Origin: JAIBAJ01 sp965284645
GTDB lineage: Bacteria > Bacteroidota > Bacteroidia > JAIBAJ01
Length of the DNA stretch: 64,000 nt
Direction of reading: 5' to 3'
Assembly: GCA_965284645.1 (NCBI GenBank)
Contig: OZ260106.1
Span: forward strand, 1 to 64,000
Shown: positions 35,264 to 44,687 of the stretch, one piece after another
How the letters are laid out: each line of letters starts with the position of its first letter
How positions within the stretch are numbered: the first letter of the stretch is position 1
Position numbers and translations under genes: made by a program
Notes under the pieces: model-generated
The model's input: only the letters and a program-made list of their open reading frames with translations
Told to the model about the DNA's origin: nothing
Databases searched by the model: none

Positions 35264-36271
35264 TTAATATCCGAATGATAATCCTTTGAGTTGCATCACT
35301 CCTTCAATGGCAATTTCATCACCGTTATTCAATCCACTGAAAACAATTATCCTGTCACCAATTTGTTGCCCGGTTTGAATTTCTTTGCGTTCAAATTCAA
35401 TGGCAGATTTTTTTACAAAAACGTAATGTTTGCCCTGTACGGTTATCATAGATGTTTTATTGATGCTTATAAAATTTCCTTCGCTTAAGCCAAAAGAAAC
35501 ATTGGCAAACATTCCTGTTTTTAGTTTGCTCGTTGCATTATTTACCGTTATTCTTACTTTTACCATTCGGGTGGCATTGTCCACCAAATCAGCCACAGCA
35601 TCTATTTTACCTGTGAATTTTTCGTTCGGGTATGCAGTAAAAGCAATATTGCAAGTATGTCCTTCATTGATTTTGCTGATTTGATTTTCGGGAATATCAC
35701 AAATGATAAAAGCCGTTCCTGCTTTGGCTTTTCGTAAAACATCAGGGTCAAAGCCTCCTGATTTTAATTTGGTTTCGTGTTCAATCAAAGCTGCTTTTTC
35801 GTTGGCAAGATTGGTTTGCTCCATTGATAAGGCGGTTTGAGCATTCAGCAAATCCTGGCCTGTGGCTGCACCGTGCAAATTCAAATCTTTAACTCGTTCT
35901 AACTCTACCTGCTTTTGTTTGATATTTATGTTTTGAATTTGACTGATGTTGATTTGATGCTGTATGAGTTGTGTGTAGTTTCCTGCCAGTTCGGGGTTGT
36001 CGAACAAAATAATGTTTTGCGATGCTCCTTCGCCCGATGGCAATACAGTAGCGGCAATTTTTCCCGGTGCGTTTAATTCTGCTTCAATATTGCTGCTGTT
36101 TATTTTTTCCGTTTTAAAAAATGCGGTGCTTTCCGCATCAGGAAAAGTAATGGTTGTTCCGTTGTTGGTTACCACAGGGGCAATATTTTTTTCCGAAACT
36201 TTATTTTCTTTTTCTCGGCAGGCCGAAAGTAAAAAGATAAATGAGAATATGTAAACTATATGTTTCATCAT
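35264..36271 (-). CDS. RND efflux periplasmic adaptor subunit
   Basis: 335 residues with a lipoprotein signal (LLSACREKE). An HlyD-type hairpin (residues about 90-170, with QIQNINIKQKQVELERVKDL) and a barrel domain (GTAFIICDIPENQISKI) are clear. Its start overlaps the channel gene's stop by 4 bp. Second gene of the C11 czc operon. Confidence 0.9.
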   Translation of the reverse strand: MMKHIVYIFSFIFLLSACREKENKVSEKNIAPVVTNNGTTITFPDAESTAFFKTEKINSSNIEAELNAPGKIAATVLPSGEGASQNIILFDNPELAGNYTQLIQHQINISQIQNINIKQKQVELERVKDLNLHGAATGQDLLNAQTALSMEQTNLANEKAALIEHETKLKSGGFDPDVLRKAKAGTAFIICDIPENQISKINEGHTCNIAFTAYPNEKFTGKIDAVADLVDNATRMVKVRITVNNATSKLKTGMFANVSFGLSEGNFISINKTSMITVQGKHYVFVKKSAIEFERKEIQTGQQIGDRIIVFSGLNNGDEIAIEGVMQLKGLSFGY

Positions 36272-37527
36272 TGGGCTAATTGATTGATTAAACCTGTTGC
36301 ATAAAGCAGTTGAATGTAGCTTTGGCGGTAAAGTTGCATTGCATCATAATATTGTTGCTGCGTTTCCAACCAGCTGCGTTGTGCTTCCAAAAAATCTATA
36401 ATGGTTGTTCCGCCTTTCAGATAAGCGTATTTCACATTATCCAAAATGGTTTGCGACTGTTGCAAAAGCACATTAAAACTTTCAAGGTTTTGCTGTTGTA
36501 GTTGGTAGTTGGCAAAAGCAACCGAAATTTCAGTTTGAATTTGATTTTGAACCGCAATGAGTTGTTTATCTGCCTGTTCTTTGAGTAAATATGACTTCTT
36601 TATTTCACCCTGATTGCGATCAAACAAAGGAAGACTAAGTCCAATGGAAGGTCCTAAATAAGAAACCCCGTTTTGTGGGCTGTAAACGAAACCGACTTGT
36701 GGTTGCGGAATAGACTGAGATTTTTGTAACTTAATGTTTATTTCAGTGGCATCAATCAATGAATTGGATAGTTGTACATCGCTTCTGTTCTTCAATGAAT
36801 ATTGCAACAAACTGTCAACTTGGGGAATTGTCTGAAACATAAGATTATCTGTTTGGTCAATGTAAATGCTTTCGTCAACTCCAAGTAAAAACTTTAATTC
36901 ATTTAACTTATTCGTTAACTCTTGCAAGGCATTTTTCAATTGAATATCGTATTGCTTTGCCAAGAGTTCTGTTCTGTAAAGATCCGTTTGCGTAATTACT
37001 TGATTTTTGTAACGGTTTTGGTTGGTTAAAACCAAACTGTCAATATTGCTTTTGGCAATTTGAATAATATCTAACTTTTTTTGTGCCGTCCATACTTCTA
37101 GCCATTTACTGGCAACATCAGAAAAGATATTTCTCTCCAATTCCGCATAGCTGTAGTTCGATACGCTAACATTTTTGCGAGCTAATTCGATTTGATTTTT
37201 TCGTTGACCTGCTATGGGAATTGGCTGCATATATTTGAAAAGCATCTGAATGTTTTGACCATTGAGCAAATCGGTGCCTGGGGCAAAATTGTTAGGATTA
37301 GTCAAATAGTATTGTTCATTTTCCAAGAAAGGATTAGGGAAAAGTTTTGCTGTAATCGTGTCAGCTTGGGCAATGCCGATATTGAGTTGTTGAGTTTTAA
37401 GATAAGGGTTGTTTGCCTTTGCAGTTTGCAGTGCTTTTTGCAGTGTATAGTTTTCTTGTGCTATTGCAGGACTGCACAGCATTAAGCATAAAATATTCCC
37501 GAAAACAAATTTTATTATAAACTTCAT
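36268..37527 (-). CDS. czcC: TolC-family outer-membrane efflux channel (CzcC-like)
   Basis: 419 residues with signal peptide (ending PAIAQ). Two TolC repeats: LQKALQTAKANNPYLKTQQL at the start and LIDATEINIKLQKSQSIPQP near residue 250, ending with LKGGTTIIDFLEAQRSWLET. It forms the exit duct for the RND pump. First gene of the operon 37527-31779. Confidence 0.9.
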   Translation of the reverse strand: MKFIIKFVFGNILCLMLCSPAIAQENYTLQKALQTAKANNPYLKTQQLNIGIAQADTITAKLFPNPFLENEQYYLTNPNNFAPGTDLLNGQNIQMLFKYMQPIPIAGQRKNQIELARKNVSVSNYSYAELERNIFSDVASKWLEVWTAQKKLDIIQIAKSNIDSLVLTNQNRYKNQVITQTDLYRTELLAKQYDIQLKNALQELTNKLNELKFLLGVDESIYIDQTDNLMFQTIPQVDSLLQYSLKNRSDVQLSNSLIDATEINIKLQKSQSIPQPQVGFVYSPQNGVSYLGPSIGLSLPLFDRNQGEIKKSYLLKEQADKQLIAVQNQIQTEISVAFANYQLQQQNLESFNVLLQQSQTILDNVKYAYLKGGTTIIDFLEAQRSWLETQQQYYDAMQLYRQSYIQLLYATGLINQLAQ

Positions 37528-37630
37528 TGCACCGAATTGAAATCAATATTCGGGTGCAAAACTCCGCTTATACATTTAAAGTGGCCGTTAGAGAACCGGT
37601 AGAAAAAAATTAGAATTTTATTAGAACGGG

Positions 37631-39019
37631 TTAAACGGTCGGTAAATCAACTGTAAAAGTTGTCCCTATATTTTCTTTGGATTGAACAGAAATACTGCCT
37701 TTATGTAATAAAATAATTTTTTGGGCAAGCGACAGCCCAATACCGTTGCCATCTGCATATTTCTTGTTCTCTCCCCGATAAAACGGAGTGAAGACATTTT
37801 TTAAATCAGTTTCGGAAATGCCAATTCCTTTGTCAGAGAAGTTGAGAGTTATAAGTGATGAGTGATGAGTTGATAGGTGTTGGTTGAAACTAATAGAAAT
37901 GATACTGGTTTTATTCTTTGAAAATTTACATCCGTTTTCAAACAGATTGGCGAAAGCCACCTTCAAAAGATATTCGTTTCCGTTTATCGCAATCTGACTG
38001 TCGTTTTCAAATTCTTGTTCAAATGCAATGTCAATTTTGTAATCAGGATTTATTTGCTGCACTTGTTGACGTGCATCTAACAATACTTCATCAATGCGGA
38101 TTTGTTTAAATGAAATTTCAGTTGGGTCATAACTGGCTTTTGCCAAGTCCAACAAGCTGTTTGAAAGTCGGACTAACTTTTTTGCATCAACTAAAGCATT
38201 TTGAATAGTAGATTTATACTCTGTTATATTCTTTTCTTTGTTGGTGGATAGTTCCAACTCGGTAATAATTGCCGCAAGTGGTGTCCGCAATTCGTGGGAA
38301 ATATTAGACACAAAATTTTTTTGTGCATCAAATGAATTTTCCAATCTGCCTAGCATTTCATTGAATGTGTTTGCCAGTTCGGAAAGTTCGTCTTTACTGT
38401 CTTTACTGTTCAAACGCAAGTCCAAGTTGGTAGCGGAAATTACCCTCGCTTTTTCGGTTATTTCTTTTACGGGGTCAAAAGCTCTTTTGGAAAAAAATCG
38501 TCCTGCTATGTAGATGAATAATATAGAAATGACAAAAACAATAATGCTGTTTTTTAGCAAGCTGTCTAACTTATTATAGCCGTATTGGTCTATGGCAGTT
38601 GCAGTAATAATGTAGTTTTTGTTTTCATATTCATAACGCAAACCAATTACTTGCCATTCTTCCTGATAAAATTGCTTTTCTCCCTTCTGATAAATTTCGT
38701 TTATCATTTCAGGTGTTTCTTTAACATAGTCAATATCAACTGCATCGTGATAAAGCAAATTGAAACTACTGTCATAAATGGCAACCTCCACTTCATTCAA
38801 AATCTGTCGATTATTTCTATATATGTCTTGAAGTGTTTTAGTTTCAACCTTTGCATTAAAAAATAGATTGGCCTTTGTCAGGGCTTCTTTTTTGAGCAAT
38901 GAGTAAAATTCATTTTCACGGTTTTCCTTTGCTGAAATATAAATTACAGAAGCAAATGCTAATAAAATAGTAGCAGTAATGAGTGTAAACAATATGGTAA
39001 GCCGTGTTCTGATTTTCAT
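37631..39019 (-). CDS. Sensor histidine kinase, metal-responsive type
   Basis: 462 residues: N-terminal helix, periplasmic sensor of about 140 residues, second helix, HAMP, phospho-accepting NISHELRTPLAAIITELE (His near 243), then N box FENGCKFSKN and G box ADGNGIGLSLAQK. It overlaps the response-regulator gene by one base and sits 104 bp upstream of the czc operon, so it probably controls it in response to periplasmic metal. Confidence 0.92.
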   Translation of the reverse strand: MKIRTRLTILFTLITATILLAFASVIYISAKENRENEFYSLLKKEALTKANLFFNAKVETKTLQDIYRNNRQILNEVEVAIYDSSFNLLYHDAVDIDYVKETPEMINEIYQKGEKQFYQEEWQVIGLRYEYENKNYIITATAIDQYGYNKLDSLLKNSIIVFVISILFIYIAGRFFSKRAFDPVKEITEKARVISATNLDLRLNSKDSKDELSELANTFNEMLGRLENSFDAQKNFVSNISHELRTPLAAIITELELSTNKEKNITEYKSTIQNALVDAKKLVRLSNSLLDLAKASYDPTEISFKQIRIDEVLLDARQQVQQINPDYKIDIAFEQEFENDSQIAINGNEYLLKVAFANLFENGCKFSKNKTSIISISFNQHLSTHHSSLITLNFSDKGIGISETDLKNVFTPFYRGENKKYADGNGIGLSLAQKIILLHKGSISVQSKENIGTTFTVDLPTV

Positions 39020-39699
39020 TATTCCGCTTTCAAAATAAAACCCATTCCCGATTTGGTATGAATGAGTTTTTTATCATAATCCTTTTCGATTTTTTTTCTC
39101 AAATAATTGATATAAACATCAATGAAATTAGTACCTGTATCGAAATGAGTGTCCCAAACTTTTTCCGCAATTTCCACTCTTGATAAAACCCGTTCAGGGT
39201 TTTGGAGCATATATTCGAGGAGATTAAATTCCTTTGGAGTAAGATTAATTTCAATGCCATTCCGTTTTACGATTTTTGTATGCAAATTCATTTCAAGGTC
39301 GGCATACTTTAATATGTTACCTGAATTGTTTGCTGTTTTGTTGTTTCGTTTGAGCAATGCACGGATGCCAACTAAGAGTTCTCGCATTTCAAAAGGTTTT
39401 ACAAGGTAGTCGTCTGCTCCTGCATCAAAACCCTCCACTTTGTCGTCCGTTGTACCCAATGCCGTAAGCATAATGATAGGTGTATCGGGTTTGCTCTCTC
39501 TGATTTGCTTGCATAGGTCAAGTCCGTCCATTTTCGGTAAAATAATGTCAGTGATAATCAGGTCATAGTGATTTTGCAATGCTAATTTCTTACCTGAAAG
39601 CCCATCATACGATAAAGTCGGGGCAAAGCCCTGTTCTTCCAAACCTCTTTGTATGAGTTCGGCTACTCTTTGGTCGTCTTCTATAATTAAAATATTCAT
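39019..39699 (-). CDS. OmpR-type response regulator
   Basis: 226 residues. Receiver with phospho-acceptor in DLIITDIILPKMDG (Asp about 51), Lys in DDYLVKPFEMREL, and C-terminal winged helix (LTPKEFNLLEYMLQNPERVLSR). One-base overlap with the kinase gene. CusR/CopR-like by context. Confidence 0.93.
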   Translation of the reverse strand: MNILIIEDDQRVAELIQRGLEEQGFAPTLSYDGLSGKKLALQNHYDLIITDIILPKMDGLDLCKQIRESKPDTPIIMLTALGTTDDKVEGFDAGADDYLVKPFEMRELLVGIRALLKRNNKTANNSGNILKYADLEMNLHTKIVKRNGIEINLTPKEFNLLEYMLQNPERVLSRVEIAEKVWDTHFDTGTNFIDVYINYLRKKIEKDYDKKLIHTKSGMGFILKAE

Positions 39700-39750
39700 C
39701 CTTACAAAGTTAAGATTTCAATTCTCATGGTCATTATGTGCGTTGGCAAA

Positions 39751-39813
39751 ATTGGTTCTTTTGGTTTTGCGAAGCGTTGGGCTTGTGTGTCGGGCAAAAC
39801 CAAATGTGCCAAT
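39751..39813. repeat. Structured hairpin H4
   Basis: Outer stem ATTGGT/GCCAAT, internal loop TCTT/ATGT, inner stem TTGGTTTTGC/GCAAAACCAA, GT-rich loop. Just upstream of the response regulator and 15 bp from the end of the IS3 element. A further inverted pair, GTCATTATG/CATAATGAC, surrounds it (39730-39831). Confidence 0.75.
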
Positions 39814-39913
39814 GCGGGCAGGCATAATGACTCGTCCTAAAAAAAGTTGACACTTTTTTAGTTATAAATCCTGTTACAAGTTTACACATTTTTCAGTAAT
39901 CCTAAATAAGGTT

Positions 39914-39921
39914 TACATTTG
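39914..39921 (+). promoter_or_regulatory. Bacteroidota -7 box TACATTTG
   Basis: Perfect match to TAnnTTTG about 6 bases before the GGAGA that opens the structured RNA; no clear -33 TTG. Confidence 0.45.
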
Positions 39922-39925
39922 TATT

Positions 39926-40036
39926 GGAGACTAAACGGAAGCAAGCTCTGCTGGAGAGCAACTTGCCAGGGATACATCTCCGGGTGACGGAATAAAACGT
40001 CTTATTTAGCCAAGTGTAACAGCTTGGCTTTTTTAT
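39926..40036 (+). ncRNA. Candidate small RNA inside the IS3 element
   Basis: About 110 nt between a TACATTTG promoter box and a terminator. Predicted folds: GGAGA with TCTCC as closing stem, GCAAG with CTTGC inside it, a CCGGGTGACGG hairpin, then the terminator stem. It lies in the otherwise empty 240 bp between the IS end and the 3' end of orfB, on the opposite strand, so read-through would be antisense to transposase. I do not recognise an RNA family. Confidence 0.4.
40008..40036 (+). terminator. Rho-independent terminator
   Basis: AGCCAAG, 8-nt loop, CTTGGCT, then T6. Ends the candidate RNA on the plus strand, 34 bp from the convergent orfB stop. Confidence 0.75.
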
Positions 40037-40069
40037 TCTTGAACCCTTCATGCCTGAAAAAAACTCATT

Positions 40070-40972
40070 TTACGACATAACAACCTCCTTCTTTTTGGAA
40101 TAATAATTTTTCCATCTGCGTTTTAGTTCTCCTTCTCGTAAATGAGCTTCAATAGGAGTTAACATATCAATACTGCTATGCGGTCTTTGATAGTTATAGA
40201 TGCTAATTGCTGCTGCAATAGCTTGTTTAGCTTCCTGATAATTGATGTATATTTTCTCCAACAACTCATCTTTCAAAATTCCGTTTACTCTTTCTGCGAT
40301 TGCATTTTCTAGAGGGTCACCACTTTGAGTCATGCTAATTTTAACAAAGTGCTTGTCAAGTATTGAAACGTAATCGGCACAACAGTATTGGCTTCCTCTA
40401 TCAGAATGATGAATGAGTCTTCCCAGTTGCGGATTATTATTTAAAGCCATTTGTAATGCTTTTATACATCCATCTGCCGATAGAGTTTCTGATAAGTAAA
40501 ACCCTACTATCTTTCTGCTGTAAGCATCCGTAATCAGTGATAAATAAGCAAAATCTTCTTTCAACGTAATGTAAGTAATATCGCTTACCCAAAGTTGATT
40601 GGGAGCAGTTGGAATAAAGTCAACTATCAGGTTCGGATATTTTCGCATCCAATGATCAGAGAAAGTTGTAACCGGAACTCTGCGTTTTCTTTTCCTTATC
40701 AACAGCTTATGAGTCGCCAGTAAATCAAACATGGCATCTCTGCCAATCTCAATATGGTGTTCTCTCATAAATCCTTCCATTTTAAACAGCAGTTTCCTTG
40801 TTCCTAATCGCTTTAGCGTTTTTCTAATTCTCAATACTTCCTGAAGAATTAAATCATGCTGCAATGCTTCTTTTTCAGCGTGTTTGACAAATTTATAAAA
40901 GGCTTGCCGACTATAACCAAGCAATGAGCAAAGCGTTTGTATGCTTCGGCTTTCGCTTTGCCCTATATTCAT
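40070..40972 (-). CDS. IS3-family transposase OrfB (DDE)
   Basis: 300 residues: HTH_21-like region (REHHIEIGRDAMFDLLATH), then the integrase core with WVSDITYIT (Asp), IHHSDRGSQYC (Asp) and NAIAERVNGILKDELL (Glu) in IS3 spacing. Its start coincides with the end of orfA (one-base overlap), where IS3 elements commonly frameshift to make OrfAB. Confidence 0.93.
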   Translation of the reverse strand: MNIGQSESRSIQTLCSLLGYSRQAFYKFVKHAEKEALQHDLILQEVLRIRKTLKRLGTRKLLFKMEGFMREHHIEIGRDAMFDLLATHKLLIRKRKRRVPVTTFSDHWMRKYPNLIVDFIPTAPNQLWVSDITYITLKEDFAYLSLITDAYSRKIVGFYLSETLSADGCIKALQMALNNNPQLGRLIHHSDRGSQYCCADYVSILDKHFVKISMTQSGDPLENAIAERVNGILKDELLEKIYINYQEAKQAIAAAISIYNYQRPHSSIDMLTPIEAHLREGELKRRWKNYYSKKKEVVMS

Positions 40973-41313
40973 TATTGCTTGGTGCCAAGCTTTTTTTTCC
41001 AGTCGGTTCCTGTTTCTTTATTGGCAATATTGATGATTTCTTCAAGCAGCTTATTATGCAATTGCTGCTTTTTAAGCTCCTTCTGTAGGAGCTTAACTTC
41101 GTTTGGTAATTCAGGCTCTTTTACGCCTGTTTCTTTTTCCCGTTTGCGTTTCATCTTTTCACGCCATGTTGGTTTTCGTCCTTGATATTCCAAAACCCAA
41201 TCACAAATACTGCGAAATGGAATATCATATTTCAATCCAAGTTCACGATAGGTATAGTTACCTGTTAAATACTCGGCAACGATTTCCTCTTTTGTTTTTC
41301 TTTTTTGACTCAT
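40972..41313 (-). CDS. IS3-family transposase OrfA
   Basis: 113 residues: helix-turn-helix (YTYRELGLKYDIPFRSICDW) and a C-terminal Lys-rich coiled coil (KLLQKELKKQQLHNKLLEEI), as usual for OrfA. Confidence 0.9.
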   Translation of the reverse strand: MSQKRKTKEEIVAEYLTGNYTYRELGLKYDIPFRSICDWVLEYQGRKPTWREKMKRKREKETGVKEPELPNEVKLLQKELKKQQLHNKLLEEIINIANKETGTDWKKKLGTKQ

Positions 41314-41363
41314 TTTTTGTGCGAAATAAAGTTAACAATTCTGTCAACCTATTTCAGGACAAG

Positions 41364-41777
41364 TCATACAATCATTACTAAAGTCCCTGTAATAATTAAA
41401 CCTGCTCCGATTGCTGTTTTCAATGTCAATGTTTCGCCTAAAAAAATCATTGCTAAAATGATAGTCAAAGCAACGCTTAGTTTGTCAATAGGTGCAACTT
41501 GTGATACACTTCCTAATTGCAACGCCTTGAAATAAAACAACCACGATAAACCTGTCGCAATACCCGAAACAACAAGAAAAATAATGTTCTGCTTTGACAA
41601 GGTGTTAATTCCTTTCGCTTCGCCTCTTGTCAAAATAATTATCCAAATCATTACCAAAATTACAACTGTCCTAATTCCTGTTGCAAGGTTTGAATTGATG
41701 TTTGCCACACCTAATTTTCCGAATATCGCTGTTAGCGAAGCAAACAGAGCTGATAGTATTGCATAAACCCACCACAT
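41364..41777 (-). CDS. EamA/DMT-family small transporter
   Basis: 137 residues, one EamA repeat with about five helices (start WVYAILSALFASLTAIFGKLG; signature GLSWLFYFKALQLGSVSQVAPIDKLSVAL). Such half-length DMT proteins are complete genes in many genomes. The stop codon lies in the inverted repeat of the IS3 element, so one or two native C-terminal residues may have been replaced. Confidence 0.82.
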   Translation of the reverse strand: MWWVYAILSALFASLTAIFGKLGVANINSNLATGIRTVVILVMIWIIILTRGEAKGINTLSKQNIIFLVVSGIATGLSWLFYFKALQLGSVSQVAPIDKLSVALTIILAMIFLGETLTLKTAIGAGLIITGTLVMIV

Positions 41778-41781
41778 AGTT

Positions 41782-44204
41782 TTAAAATTTATAACTATAT
41801 CCCAAACGAATTACTTGTGTTTCGTAGTAATCATCGCTTGTGTAAGAAAATCCATTTCCTTGAATTGTCCTTTTAATAACCATTGTATTGAACAAATCGT
41901 TGGCATTGAAAAACAATTCGCCTTTTCCTTTTTGTATAGATTTTTTAAGTCCTAAATCCAACGAAAAACGCTGTCCGATTTTTCCTTGCGGAATAATGTC
42001 GGGTGCTAAATAAACTGCCGTTACTTGCAATTCAAAGTTTTTCGGCAGATGAAAGTTGTTGTTCAGTTTTACGTTGCCCGAAAAAATTGTTTGCTTGTTT
42101 GCCGAAAAAGTATGCGGAACAGGATACAAATTTTCAACCGTGAAAGCATCAATTTGATTGTAATAAGCATTTGCGTTGATGTTGAACGAATACCATTTTG
42201 CTATGTCTTGATTCAACACAATTTCCAAACCTGTATTGTGGCTTTTACCTGCATTTTGAAATATGGCGTAAATCAAATTGCTATTAGGCACAATGGTTGA
42301 AATTCGTGTGATTGTTGCATTTGCAAAACGATAGTATGCAGCCGAATAAAAGTAACCGCTTTTCCAACTTGTTTTGTAACCTAATTCAAAGGAATTTGTA
42401 AACTGTGGTCGCAATGCAGGATTTCCGACTTTAATAATTTCCGCATCATCATACTTGGGGAAAATGCGAATGTCGACTTCGTTTGGTCTGTCCACTCTGC
42501 GGTTGTAAAAAAGTGAAAGTTTATTATGGTCATTGATTTTATACGCTAAACGAAAATTCGGAAATGGTTGTGTGTAGTCATATCCGTCACTTGTGTAAGT
42601 GTTGTGATTAGGATTTACTTTGTAATCTATTTTCACATATTCCACTCGCAAACCTAATTCGGCTTCCCACTTTGCATTTTCAAAAACGTAGTTTCCGTAT
42701 AATGCAGGAATAATTTCGTTGTAAGTTGCCCAACCGCCTGCGTTGGTGTCCAACACCGAATTTGCACCTGCCTGAAAATCCATATTTGTCGGTATATTTC
42801 TGTATCGGAATTTCACGCCTGTTTCAATTCGTCCGTATTTCAAGGGTTTTATGTAATCAACATTCAAATCATAAACTTGCTCGTCCGACAATAATTTAAA
42901 AGCGTCCGTTCCTGTTGAAGTTGGCAAATAGTTATCGTAAAAATATTTTTCATCTTCACGATGAAAGGTATAATTAAAGCCAACATTCAACAAATGCCCT
43001 GCTTGTTTGAATTTGTGCTGATAATTTGCCGAAGCCATTGCGGTTGTTTTCAATTCATCTTCCAAAAATTGCCAAAGGCGTAATCTCTCTGATAAATCTG
43101 CATTAAAAAAAGGTTGGTCGCCTCTGTCAATTATTTTTTCACTTCCAAACAAACCCGAAACGGTTAATGTGTTGTGTTCGTTGATATACCAATCAATTCC
43201 CGCTTTTGAAGTAAAGAAATTTGTGTTGCGGTTTCGCTTCAACTGTTGTTTGATAATTGTTCCGTCATCGTAAGTCCGTGTTACAAACTCGTTTTTGTTC
43301 AATGTTTGCGTATATAGATTGTCCGCTTGAAAAAAGATATTTATTTTCTCTTTTCGGTAATTCAGCGATAAAGACGGATTGACTTTTGGCGTAAAAGTGT
43401 ATTGCGGTCTTATCGTTGGCAAATTTTCTTTACGCACCCACAAAGCACCTAAACCTGTTGTGAAACCAACTTTTCCGTTAAAACCCTCCTGTTTGTTTTT
43501 CTTCATTATGATATTGATAATTCCTGCGTTGCCGTTAGCATCGTATTTTGAGGACGGATTATTTATGATTTCAATGCGTTCAATAGAAGATGCAGGAATG
43601 TTGTCTAAACCTGTTTGATTGCCGAAACCTGTCATTGCCGTTTGTTTGCCGTCAATCAGTATAGTTACTTTATCGTTGCCACGAAGTTGCACTTTATTAT
43701 CCTGCACCGTAACACCGGCAGGTTTTGCATTGTTTGCAAAACAGAGCCTCCGCCTTGACTAATATTGTCTTCAACGGAATACGTTTTTTTATCCATTTTT
43801 CCACTTACATTATCAACTTTTGCAGTAACCATAACTTCGTTCAGTGTTTGTGTTTCCTCTTCCAATTCAATAGTTGCCACATTCAGAAATTCTGAAAGAT
43901 TACCAACAAAAAGTGTTTGCTTTTTTGTAACGTAACCGATGTAAGAAATTTCCAAAAAATAATTGTTGGGTTTAATGCCCGCAAGCGTAAATCTTCCCTC
44001 ATCATCTGTAACCGTTCCTGTTACAAATGCACTGTCTTTTTCTGTTTTCAAAACAATATTTACAAACGGCAAAGCCGATTTGTCTTTCTTGTCTTTTACA
44101 ATGCCCGAAAGTGTAACCGATGATGTTTGAGCAAAAGAAACGCTGATTGAAAGTAAGAGCAACGCTTTGATTAAAAGCGTTGCTCTTAAAAAATTATTAG
44201 TCAT
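41782..44204 (-). pseudogene. TonB-dependent outer-membrane receptor, single-base frameshift
   Basis: N-terminal part (43665-44204): signal peptide, carboxypeptidase-like repeat (SGIVKDKKDKSALPFVNIVL), TonB-box region and start of the plug (VLQTMQNLP). The remaining part (41782-43707) continues in another frame with VQDNKVQLRGNDKVTILIDG and a beta-barrel ending VIRLGYSYKF. One extra base after the CCG/GG near 43720 would join them as NLPGVTVQDNK. Family: outer-membrane beta-barrel receptors, here next to metal-responsive regulators. Confidence 0.85.
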
Positions 44205-44631
44205 TACTCTTTTACTTCTTTAATGAAATTTCCGTTGCTGTCAAAAATCAGGTCTTTGCCTTTGATTTCTGCTTCGTAAGTAACAACGCCTTTGCTGTCG
44301 GTAATTTTTGCAGTTTCTTTGATTTTTTGCCCTGCATAGTTTTTAGAAACATACTCTTTCGCTTTTGCAGGAAGTTCATCAATTTTGATTTCCACTTCTG
44401 TTTCAAGAATGTTTCCGAAACGTCAATCAAAAGTGAATAATCCGTTTCATTAACTTCAAATTCCGCTTCGTAGTTGGCTTTTTCTTTTTCCCACTTAATT
44501 TCTTTTGCGTTAGGATAACTTTTTTGCAAAGTGTTTTTTACAACTGTCGGAACTTCTTTGTCCGAAACTTTTTGTGCGTTGGCGAATGATACTGCGAACA
44601 TTGCACCTAACAAGATTGCTGATTTCTTCAT
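44204..44631 (-). pseudogene. PepSY-like periplasmic protein, single-base frameshift
   Basis: The N-terminus (44631 down) has a signal peptide (FANAQ) and one PepSY-like unit (LQKSYPNAKEIKWEKEKANY). A second unit (VSKNYAGQKIKETAKITDSK) follows in another frame and ends at 44204. One base inserted at the TTTCGGAAAC near 44420 restores SGNILETEVEIKID. Overlaps the TonB receptor start. Confidence 0.8.
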
Positions 44632-44687
44632 TGCTTTTGTATTTTAAAATTTACAAGGGCAAAGGTGAAAACCGATTTAGAAGAAAA

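Larger units (their letters stand above)
39828..41366 (-). mobile_element. IS3-family insertion sequence (about 1.54 kb)
   Basis: Ends are imperfect inverted repeats: TGACTCGTCCTAAAAAAAGT on the left and, reverse-complemented, TGACTTGTCCTGAAATAGGT on the right, both continuing into TGACA. They enclose overlapping orfA and orfB. No convincing target duplication was seen. The right end supplies the stop codon of the EamA gene at 41364. Confidence 0.85.
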
